64,000 nt of DNA from Mangrovivirga cuniculi (GTDB lineage Bacteria; Bacteroidota; Bacteroidia; Cytophagales; Cyclobacteriaceae): contig NZ_CP028923.1 in NCBI RefSeq assembly GCF_005166025.1, forward strand, positions 2,792,001 to 2,856,000, given 5' to 3'. This document shows positions 8,277 through 15,529 of the stretch, in pieces. The position numbers and the translations under genes were made by a program. The notes below the pieces were generated by a model. It was not told the DNA's origin and ran no database searches. It saw nothing but the letters and a program-made list of their open reading frames with translations. Positions within the stretch are counted from its first letter, which is position 1. Every line of letters starts with the position of its first letter.

Positions 8277-9182
8277 TTATTTTAAATGGTCTATAATATC
8301 TTCTCTATAACTCGCGGTTATAGTATTAAATGTCGGATGGTTTTTCTGCATCATATAAATTTGTTTATGATCTCCAGGTAAATGACTCAATCCCATGCTA
8401 GCGTGTCCTTTAAACTCATGAACACCTAAAATACTAATGACGTTTGAAACTGTAATTAAATGTTTTGTTCCGTATTTTTGACTATAATTTGCTGTTACTT
8501 TAATAGTTCCATTTGACGCACTACCTGTAAATTCATAAGGTTCTCCGGTTTCTGGATTTATTTGACCTTTATAGAGACCTGAAGCATTTTGACCAAATCT
8601 CATTTTAGAACCATCATTATAATTTTCACTTGAAATTGAACGTCCACCGTCAATCGAAACTTGTTGATTATAAAGTTTATCAATATTGTAACCATATTTT
8701 TTTAATATTGATGTAAATATTCTAGATGCTGCTTTTGCAGATATACCTGATCCATTAATCCCTACACTTCTTTCATCTAAATCCTTTTGGAGTGCTAAGT
8801 TTGTTTGAGTCCTATCATTTAGCGTTTCTTCTCCATGAATAAATTTAATATCATTAAAATCTGATTGTTTTAAAATTCTTATGTTATCAGTTTCTTTATT
8901 ATCCTCGTACAAGAAGTCTCCATTTTCATTATAATACCTGTCAAATGCTCCATCAGGATCAATTCTTACAACAGGATTATTTTGAACATAATTATATGGT
9001 GACAACCATGATCTATGTTCTGCCATCGGATCCACACCCAAAAACATGCCAATCTGCGCATCATAATACCTAGCTCCATAGTAATACAACCCTGTTTCTT
9101 CGTCTAGCTCTTTACCATTAAACAAATATGGAGTTCTATTTGTGTTGCTGTGTTCTTCTACAAAGGTTTCGCCGAAGGCCAT
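8277..9182 (-). CDS. RHS copy 2: core end and putative HEXXGH metallopeptidase toxin tip
   Basis: The frame holds the end of the RHS-associated core (FNGKELDEETGLYYYGARYYDAQIGMFLGVDP, residues about 21-52; hinge NNPVVRIDPDG) and a ~220-residue tip. Near its end the tip has HEFKGH (residues 255-260), then GLSHLPGDHKQIYMMQ and HPTFNTITASY. HEXXGH is a zinc-binding signature (as in M49), so I infer a zincin-type peptidase toxin. Related RHS tips with an HE..GH and HPT...T.SY ending occur in Bacteroidota. The listed ATG (9182) is internal; the natural frame would come from the RHS core, but insertions at 9186-9246 and 9286-9350 cut it off. Immunity candidate follows 1 bp downstream. Confidence 0.7.
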   Translation of the reverse strand: MAFGETFVEEHSNTNRTPYLFNGKELDEETGLYYYGARYYDAQIGMFLGVDPMAEHRSWLSPYNYVQNNPVVRIDPDGAFDRYYNENGDFLYEDNKETDNIRILKQSDFNDIKFIHGEETLNDRTQTNLALQKDLDERSVGINGSGISAKAASRIFTSILKKYGYNIDKLYNQQVSIDGGRSISSENYNDGSKMRFGQNASGLYKGQINPETGEPYEFTGSASNGTIKVTANYSQKYGTKHLITVSNVISILGVHEFKGHASMGLSHLPGDHKQIYMMQKNHPTFNTITASYREDIIDHLK

Positions 9183-9185
9183 GTA

Positions 9186-9246
9186 TTGCTCACAGTTGTG
9201 TTTATTTTTTTAAGGAGTTCGCGAACCTCGTTCCTCGGTTTCAAAA
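9186..9246. mobile_element. 61-bp insertion with GTTCGCGAAC palindrome in RHS copy 2
   Basis: RHS copy 1 has only 7 bp (CTCTAAG) at this point. The insert contains the 10-bp perfect palindrome GTTCGCGAAC, flanked by GGA and CTC, then CGTTCCTCGG. Read in the RHS frame it introduces a TAA stop. It differs from elements E1-E3, so it is a second family of small palindromic insertions in the same gene. Confidence 0.65.
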
Positions 9247-9285
9247 TGCTGGTATACTTCTCCGCTTGCATCGGTGATGTAGCTC

Positions 9286-9350
9286 CCACCCTACAACCTG
9301 GCCCCTCACTAAAATCTTCACAGGAGATTTTCTAAACGTTCGGTCCTCCA
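9286..9350. mobile_element. 65-bp palindromic element E3 inserted in RHS copy 2
   Basis: It replaces 12 bp found in copy 1 (6617-6628), in the middle of the HPDHLGSSS motif. Ends match E1 and E2 (CCACCCTACA ... CGGTCCTCCA). The central hairpin is AAAATCT/AGATTTT: compared with E1, the G-C pair became C-G on both arms. It ends the upstream RHS frame with a TGA inside the element. Confidence 0.8.
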
Positions 9351-11208
9351 ATGATCCGGGTGGTAGTAGTACTGGAATGGTTCTGAGGCTGAACCGCTTC
9401 CTCCTTTACCGTTAAGCTGTCCTGGAGGTATCTTACCACTTTTACCGGCTGTCAATATTTCTCTGTTCTCGCCTAAGAATTTCAGGTTCTTAACAATGCC
9501 GTCCCATACTTTTCCTTTCTTAACACCGTAGTCTACTTTGTCTCCACCAGCAGCTCGGTTGTCTATTGCATCATCATAACCACCTCCCAGCTTACTTACA
9601 ATACGCTGGCTTTCGATGTAATAGTGCTTTGTATAACTTCCGCTTCTTAACACGATATATGGATTTACATATACCGTAAAGTTACCCATATTACCGGAAC
9701 CTGATTTGTGGCTACCGTCTTTGTAGACTGCCTGCCCCTGGCTTTTTCCTTTCAATACTCTTGTTCCGGATGCATCATACACGTAGTGATGTATTGCTCC
9801 GTTGTCCATAATCGAGCGGATTCTGTTTTCTTCATCCCAAACTATGTTTCTTCGCTGTCCACTGACATCGTGGGTCCAGCCGGTCAGGTTTCCATTTAAA
9901 TCGTACTGGTATGACTTGTCACCAATGTGTACCGGAGCATTTGGCTGCTCTTTTCCATACTCATAGGTCATATCGTAGGTAGTTCGTTTTTGGGTTACCC
10001 AATTATTACCTTCACCACCACTGCGCTCGTGGGTCTGGTTTTTTCTTAAGATTCCACCAACGGTATTGTATTCCATTTCCAGATTATATCGATGCTTTTC
10101 ATTGCTTCCGGTATAATTACCTTCTGCAGAGACTAAACGATACAGATCATCATATTCGTATGAGTATGTTGATGAACCACCCATCAGGTCACTTGATGGA
10201 ACTGCTGCCCTGTTTGTCAGGCTAAGGATGTTGTTTACCTTATCGTATTCATACACATTATCCATCATGTCGCGACCCTGGCTGGTCTTGGTATTCATGT
10301 TTTTCAGTCTTCTACGATCTTCTTCATAAGAATAGGTAGTCTTAGTTCCGTTACCATATTCTAAGAATACTCGCTGACCAAACTTATCATAGCCTAGTTG
10401 CTCCACGTAGTTGAACTTGTACCCTTGCTTCTTCCCTTTCATGCTGCGAAGTAACCCACCAGCATTATAAGTATATTCTACTTTCTCACCGTCAGGGTAA
10501 GTCATTGACATTAATCTGTTCCAGGTGTCATACTCCCACTCGGTAACATAGGTTTGCTCGGTGTGTCCTGAAATGACTACGGTACGAATATTCTTGATCA
10601 CCTCTCCTAGTGGACCGTAGAAGAATTCCTGTGCTCCGGAGGCATCTTCCTGAAGAACTACCCTACCAGCACGGTTATTGTCTGCTCCAGCCTCACCATA
10701 GGTATAAGTCACATTGTTTTCCGGATTTTCCGGATAAATGATCTTTTCTAAACGATTGTAATCGTATTCATAAGTTACTGCTCCACCAGATTCTCTCAGG
10801 TTAGCAGTTACTGTTTCTCTTAAGTTACTTGCAATGTCATAACTAAAAGTTGTCAGACCGGCATCCGGATGATCACGGCTGATTCGACGACCAAACCAGT
10901 CGTATTCGTACAATGTTTTGTTTTCACGATCATCCATTGAGGCGATCTTCTCATTCATCGCATTGTACTCAAAGCTTGTCCAGACACTTCCATCACTTGT
11001 TACATTTTTAACTGCCGTGACACGTTCTCTGATATCAGTATATTGAGCAGTTCGAATTCCATTTGGATCAATGGTAATGGTTTCAAACATTTTTCGACCC
11101 TGGCGATCTTCACCAAAACCGTATTTCATTTCGGTTTTAGCCCCATCCGGAAGATAGGATCTTAATGCTCTACCTAGTACATCATATTCCGTTGTAGATG
11201 GTGTGACT
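9318..11208 (-). pseudogene. RHS/YD-repeat protein copy 2, core fragment (5'-truncated, 3'-interrupted)
   Basis: Over 600 residues of YD repeats of the RHS shell type (TTFSYDIASNL, YEYDWFGRRISRDHPDAG, TYEYDYNRLEKIIYPEN, YQYDLNGNLTGWTHD, VWDEENRIRSI, HHYVYDASGTRVLKG), leading to FQYYYHPDH. The frame is open from about 11208, but no start codon, signal peptide or N-terminal domain is present; the first ATG is at 11129. The 5' side breaks directly into repeat array B, and the 3' side ends in element E3. It is therefore a remnant of a polymorphic toxin whose shell would be thousands of residues long. Expression without an upstream partner is unlikely. Confidence 0.85.
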
Positions 11209-11854
11209 TAGATTAAACATTCTTTTTATTTATGGCAGGATTACCTGACGGTGATCCTGGTATGGGGTCGGTGCTAATGAAAACCCATCCCGCTATCGCG
11301 ATATTTTTTTTTGCTTGTACTGCCCAATTTCAAGCGAGCTTGACTCATATAATCTTGCATCATCTTTAACCAACTGCCCCTGGTTCAAGCGTCGCCCTTG
11401 GACCGTTTATATAAATTGGCAGGATTACCTGCCGGTGATCCTGATTTTTGGGTCGGTGCTAATGAAAACCCATCCCGCTATCGCGGAATTGTTTTGTTGT
11501 TTATGCCAGTCAAGCTGAAGCAAGCTTGGCATTTCTCCGATGACGCCCTGGTTCGTGTCTCCACGAAACAGATTAAACATTAATAAATTCTGCTCCCTGG
11601 TTCAAGCGTCTCGCTTGGACCGTATTATTGATTTACATGTAGATGATCTTTGGAAAATATAATTTCATTTTGATAAAGTATTCCTATCATCCCTCCATCC
11701 TATTAATCCTAGTTCAGACAAATATCAGGATTACCTTCGGTGATCCTAATTTTTGGGTCGGTGCTAATGAAAACCCATCCCGCTATCGCGGGAATGGTTT
11801 TGTTGTTTATAGCAACCTAGCTCAAGCGAGCTTTGCTAGTCCGCTATAAACAAC
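11209..11854. repeat. Hairpin-rich tandem repeat array B (right flank of the RHS island)
   Basis: Three units of the same ~190-bp repeat as array A, with CAGGATTACC/GGTGATCCTG-type hairpins at 11236, 11420 and 11726 and the TTCAAGCG/CGCTTGG and TTCGTG/CACGAA hairpins between them. The block at 11520-11745 is essentially the same as 4714-4930. The last unit carries GTTTTGTTGTTTATAGC (11797-11813), pairing perfectly with GCTATAAACAACAAAAC (11842-11858). I see no gene in this stretch. Confidence 0.85.
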
Positions 11855-11882
11855 AAAACCCAGCACAAAAGTGCTGGGTTTT
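11855..11882 (-). terminator. Terminator downstream of tRNA-Pro
   Basis: Perfect 12-bp stem AAAACCCAGCAC/GTGCTGGGTTTT with a 4-nt loop, 6 bp after the tRNA-Pro discriminator base on the minus strand. An outer inverted repeat (AATGAAAACCCA near 11766 with TGGGTTTTCATT at 11875-11886) encloses it together with the long hairpin of array B. Duplicated at 5036-5063. Confidence 0.75.
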
Positions 11883-11887
11883 CATTG

Positions 11888-11962
11888 TCGGGGTGGCAGG
11901 ATTCGAACCTGCGACCTCCTCGTCCCAAACGAGGCGCGATAACCGGGCTACGCTACACCCCG
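11888..11962 (-). tRNA. tRNA-Pro (anticodon TGG)
   Basis: Folds as a 75-nt tRNA: acceptor stem CGGGGTG/CACCCCG, anticodon stem CTCGT/ACGAG with loop TTTGGGA (anticodon TGG), T arm GCAGG-TTCGAAT-CCTGC and discriminator A. No CCA is encoded, as usual in Bacteroidota. It is transcribed together with the tRNA-Ser upstream. Its 3' end is duplicated at 5070-5084 on the far side of the RHS island. Confidence 0.95.
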
Positions 11963-11980
11963 TAGTCTTTTACAACTAAC

Positions 11981-12069
<89 letters not shown>

Positions 12070-12138
12070 GGGTTTTGTCTTAACTACTTAACCTTCTAAA
12101 TTACCGGCTTCGTTCAGCCTTTTCGTTTAAAAGTGATG

Positions 12139-12170
12139 CAAATATAAACGATACTTTTTTACTTCTTCAA
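12139..12170 (-). promoter_or_regulatory. Promoter of the tRNA-Ser/tRNA-Pro operon
   Basis: On the minus strand a Bacteroidota-type -7 element TATATTTG (12139-12146) has TTG 21 bp upstream (12168-12170), close to the family's TTTG / TAnnTTTG consensus. Transcription would start near 12133, about 65 nt before tRNA-Ser. Confidence 0.6.
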
Positions 12171-12224
12171 CCCTCAACCAAAAAAAATAAAAAAAGTTTT
12201 TAACACCATTTAACCCCGATCTGG

Positions 12225-12255
12225 TTTCCCTCTTTCACTCACTTAGTTATATTTG
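12225..12255 (+). promoter_or_regulatory. Predicted promoter of the batB-batC pair
   Basis: TTTC at 12225-12228, 19 bp, then TATATTTG at 12248-12255, one mismatch from the Bacteroidota consensus. It lies 22 bp before the ATG at 12278, so the leader would be short. It is divergent from the tRNA promoter. Confidence 0.5.
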
Positions 12256-12277
12256 TTTTCTAAATTATTGTGATAAC

Positions 12278-13249
12278 ATGAATTGGTACGTCGAACCTGA
12301 TAATACGGTTTACATTTTTGCCGGACTTTTTATTTTCTTATATCTGCTCTATGTAGTCAGAGTATCAGTCATATCCCGTAAAATGGGTGTCCCCTATTAT
12401 GGCATTGCATTTAAAGCGATTCTGCGTACTGTCTATTTCGCATTATTTATCGTTGCTCTCCTGGGCCCGTCATTTGGCCAGGCGAAAGATCAGATACAAG
12501 CTGTGGGAAAAGATGTCTATTTCTGTGTTGATCTTTCTGAGTCGATGAATGCCAACGACATCGAACCCTCTAGGCTTTCAAAGCTAAAACATGAGCTTAT
12601 CGATATAGTCGATGCATTTAGTGGCGACAGAATGAGCCTGATCATTTTCTCCGGTGAAGCATTCATCCAGTGCCCGCTTACTTATGACCAGTCCGCTCTG
12701 AGTCTTTATATCGAAACACTATCCACCAGCCTCGTGCCTGAAACCGGAACTAATTTTGGTCCGCCCCTTGAAATGGCACTATCCAAAATGGAGGAAAACG
12801 AGCAGGTGGCCGGAAAGGAAACTAATAAAATCATAATCCTGATGTCTGACGGTGAAGATTTTGGCGAAAACACGAACGAAGCAGTAAAAAAGATCAAAGA
12901 TCGCGATATTTCTCTTTATACTTTAGGTATAGGTACCCGACAGGGAAGCAGAATACCTGAAGGAAGATCATATAAAGCAGACAAGCAAGGACAACCGGTG
13001 ATCACGAAACTTAATCCGGAAGACCTGATCAGCCTGGCTGATGAAACAGGAGGAGAATATTACGAGATCTCAGCTCAGAAGAATGAAACCAATAAGCTGA
13101 TCAAAGACGTTAAAGAGATAAAAGGTCAGGTTCAGGCAACCAAAGTTATCGATGTGAACCAAAATAAATACTGGATCTTCCTGGCCATAGCAATGGGACT
13201 ATTCGTACTTGATATGTTAGTACCGGTAAAAACTTTACAACTAAAATGA
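12278..13249 (+). CDS. batB: BatB-like von Willebrand factor A membrane protein
   Basis: A 323-residue protein with two N-terminal membrane segments (about residues 10-30 and 48-66), a VWA domain with intact MIDAS start DLSES (85-89) and SDGED later, and a C-terminal membrane helix (about 302-318). This is the BatA/BatB layout of the Bacteroides aerotolerance operon, where VWA proteins are thought to act in envelope protein complexes under stress. It overlaps the next gene by 4 bp (ATGA), which encodes a BatC-like TPR protein, supporting the BatB rather than BatA assignment. No batA, batD, batE or moxR gene is adjacent, so the operon is split or reduced here. Confidence 0.82.
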   Translation: MNWYVEPDNTVYIFAGLFIFLYLLYVVRVSVISRKMGVPYYGIAFKAILRTVYFALFIVALLGPSFGQAKDQIQAVGKDVYFCVDLSESMNANDIEPSRLSKLKHELIDIVDAFSGDRMSLIIFSGEAFIQCPLTYDQSALSLYIETLSTSLVPETGTNFGPPLEMALSKMEENEQVAGKETNKIIILMSDGEDFGENTNEAVKKIKDRDISLYTLGIGTRQGSRIPEGRSYKADKQGQPVITKLNPEDLISLADETGGEYYEISAQKNETNKLIKDVKEIKGQVQATKVIDVNQNKYWIFLAIAMGLFVLDMLVPVKTLQLK

Positions 13250-14118
13250 GAATTTTATTATTTACGATATTATCATTTTTTTCAATCACTTTGATCTCAG
13301 CAAATAATATTGCGACGATTAATAAATTGAAAAAAGAGGCAACAGAAGCTTTTAAGAATGAAAACTACGAAGTGGCAATTGAAAAGTTCACCATCCTTAA
13401 AGATTCATTCAATGTAAAGGAAGAAAGCCTTTTATTAAACCTGGCTCACTCCTACTGGCAATCAGGTGACACCACCCAGGCACAGGGAGCTTATTCAAAC
13501 CTGTTAGATGCAAAGGATAAAAAGATTCGTTCGATAGCCTATCAGCAAACCGGCAGCATTTCTTTTCACAAAAAAAACCTCGAATCAGCTATAGCTATGT
13601 ACAAACAGTCTTTGCTGGCTGATCCGTATAACGAACAGGCCAGGTATGACTTTGAGCTGGCAATGAAGAAAAAGAAAGAAGAGGACGAAAAGAAAAAGCA
13701 GCAACAAAAGCAAGATCAGAATAAAGATCAACAAAACAAAGATCAGCAGAAGCAGGATCAACAAGACAAAGATCAAAAAGGCGATAAGAATAAAAACAAA
13801 AGCGGCGAAGAAAAAGAAGATAAATCAAAGAAAGAAGAGCAGGAAAAAGCCGAAAATCAAAAAGCTGATCAAAAGAAAGAACAGGAAAACGACGGTAAGG
13901 CTGAAAAAGACGACGAAGACCAGGAGCAAAATGACGAGACTGATAAGGAAAAACTCGAGAAGATGAAAAAACTTCGTGAAAAGCTTAAGGAAATGAATAT
14001 GTCTGAGGAAAAAGCCCAGATGATTCTCCAGGCACTGCAAAATAATGAAGTTCAGTATCTCAAGCAGATGCAAAGAAAGTCCACAAAAGACAAAGACGAC
14101 GATAAACCAGACTGGTAA
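13246..14118 (+). CDS. batC: BatC-like TPR protein with Lys/Gln/Asp/Glu-rich tail
   Basis: A 290-residue exported protein: cleavable signal peptide (about 1-20, ending SANN), then two to three tetratricopeptide repeats (about 23-135, for example SIAYQQTGSISFHKKNLESAIAMYKQSLLADPYNEQARYDFELAM). A long highly charged low-complexity region follows (KKKQQQKQDQNKDQQ; about 140-235) and a short C-terminal helix (about 240-275). BatC proteins of the aerotolerance operon have TPRs and a similar charged stretch. Translation is coupled to batB by a 4-bp overlap. Open frames on the opposite strand over the low-complexity part are by-products. It probably acts in the periplasm with BatB. Confidence 0.78.
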   Translation: MRILLFTILSFFSITLISANNIATINKLKKEATEAFKNENYEVAIEKFTILKDSFNVKEESLLLNLAHSYWQSGDTTQAQGAYSNLLDAKDKKIRSIAYQQTGSISFHKKNLESAIAMYKQSLLADPYNEQARYDFELAMKKKKEEDEKKKQQQKQDQNKDQQNKDQQKQDQQDKDQKGDKNKNKSGEEKEDKSKKEEQEKAENQKADQKKEQENDGKAEKDDEDQEQNDETDKEKLEKMKKLREKLKEMNMSEEKAQMILQALQNNEVQYLKQMQRKSTKDKDDDKPDW

Positions 14119-14125
14119 TACGAAA

Positions 14126-14150
14126 ACCACTTAATTGTGGCTTTTTTTAT
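14126..14150 (+). terminator. Weak terminator after batC
   Basis: AACCAC/GTGGCT with a TTAATT loop followed by seven T, about 10 bp after the batC stop. The stem is short, so efficiency is uncertain. Confidence 0.5.
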
Positions 14151-14273
14151 GATAGTCAACCCTAACATTTGTTCGCCCTGACGTGAATTTGATTTTCAAT
14201 TTAATTAAGTTGCAACTGAATAAACAAACATTAATCTATTAAGGATAATCCCCTTTTATAAACCATAATATTC

Positions 14274-15452
14274 ATGAAAGAAGTATATATCGTATCCGCT
14301 GTCAGAACTCCAATAGGCAGCTTTAACGGAACATTAGCAAACATTCCTGCTACTAAACTTGGCACAATTGCGATTAACGGAGCTCTGGATAAAGCCGGCG
14401 TATCTGCGGACAAGGTACAGGAAGTATTTATGGGTAATGTAGTCTCTGCCGGATTAGGTCAGGCTCCTGCAAGACAGGCAGCTCTTGGAGCAGGCATTGG
14501 AACTGACGTACCTTGTACTACTGTTAATAAAGTATGTAGTAGCGGACTTAAATCGGTAATGTTTGCTGCTCAAAGCATCATGCTTGGACATAATGATGTA
14601 GTAGTTGCCGGTGGTATGGAAAACATGTCTTCAATTCCTTATTACCTGCCAAAAGCCAGATGGGGAATGAAATACGGCCATGGCCAGGTTATCGACGGAT
14701 TAATGCACGATGGTCTGTGGGAAGTTTACAATGGTTTCCCTATGGGAAATTGCGCTGATAATACGGCAAAAGAAATGGGTATTACCCGCGAACAGCAGGA
14801 TGAATATGCAATGATGAGTTATAAGCGCTCTGCAGAAAGCACTGAAAAAGGAAACTTCAAAGAAGAGATCGTTCCGGTAGAAATTCCTCAGCGTAAAGGT
14901 GATCCGATCATGATGACTGAAGATGAGGAATACAAGAATGTGAAATTTGAAAAGATACCTTCTTTAAGGCCTGTATTCGATAAAGAAGGAACAGTAACTG
15001 CTGCTAACGCAAGTACAATTAATGATGGTGCTTCTGCTTTAGTAGTAATGAGCAAAGAAAAAGCCGAAGAATTGGGAGTTAAACCAATTGCTAAAATATT
15101 AGGCTTTGGTGATGCTGCTCAGGATCCGATCTGGTTTACTACATCTCCTTCTCTAGCTATCCCTGTTGCATTAGAAAGAGCAGGTGTGAAAATTGAAGAT
15201 GTTGACTACTTCGAGATCAACGAAGCATTTTCTGCTGTAGCGATTGCAAACAACATGAAACTTGGTCTTAGCGAAGACAAAGTAAATGTGTTTGGAGGAG
15301 CTGTTTCATTAGGTCACCCACTTGGAGCTTCAGGAGCGAGAATCCTTACAACACTGACTTCCGTTCTAAAACAAAAAGATGGTAAAATCGGTACTGTCGG
15401 TATTTGTAACGGTGGCGGTGGTGCCAGCGCAATGGTAATTGAGAAATTGTAA
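14274..15452 (+). CDS. atoB: Acetyl-CoA C-acetyltransferase (thiolase)
   Basis: A 392-residue thiolase of normal length. The nucleophilic cysteine is C88 in NKVCSSGLKS; the other catalytic motifs are NEAFSAVA (about 317), GHPLGASGAR (about 347, catalytic His) and CNGGGGASA (about 379, second Cys). The family condenses two acetyl-CoA to acetoacetyl-CoA or cleaves the reverse. Residues around the active site resemble the biosynthetic acetoacetyl-CoA type rather than FadA, but substrate length is not certain. It is a single gene with its own terminator, so it gives no operon hint on pathway. The symbol follows the acetoacetyl-CoA type. Confidence 0.88.
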   Translation: MKEVYIVSAVRTPIGSFNGTLANIPATKLGTIAINGALDKAGVSADKVQEVFMGNVVSAGLGQAPARQAALGAGIGTDVPCTTVNKVCSSGLKSVMFAAQSIMLGHNDVVVAGGMENMSSIPYYLPKARWGMKYGHGQVIDGLMHDGLWEVYNGFPMGNCADNTAKEMGITREQQDEYAMMSYKRSAESTEKGNFKEEIVPVEIPQRKGDPIMMTEDEEYKNVKFEKIPSLRPVFDKEGTVTAANASTINDGASALVVMSKEKAEELGVKPIAKILGFGDAAQDPIWFTTSPSLAIPVALERAGVKIEDVDYFEINEAFSAVAIANNMKLGLSEDKVNVFGGAVSLGHPLGASGARILTTLTSVLKQKDGKIGTVGICNGGGGASAMVIEKL

Positions 15453-15470
15453 TTTTCCAATAATAAATTT

Positions 15471-15505
15471 GAGAGCCTTGCGTTATTCGTAAGGCTCTTT
15501 TTTTA
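15471..15505 (+). terminator. Terminator of the thiolase gene
   Basis: AGAGCCTT/AAGGCTCT stem, 11-nt loop, then seven T. It sits 19 bp after the thiolase stop and 25 bp before the next gene. Confidence 0.85.
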
Positions 15506-15529
15506 TGATTTATAGTGTATATTTACCCT

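Noticed and set aside
5070-11962. Integrative conjugative element or prophage
   Set aside because: No integrase, relaxase, T4SS, phage structural or replication gene is present between the direct repeats.
13585-14130. Minus-strand ORFs over batC
   Set aside because: They are the complement of a Lys/Gln/Glu-rich low-complexity coding region and produce artificial Leu/Phe/Val-rich proteins.
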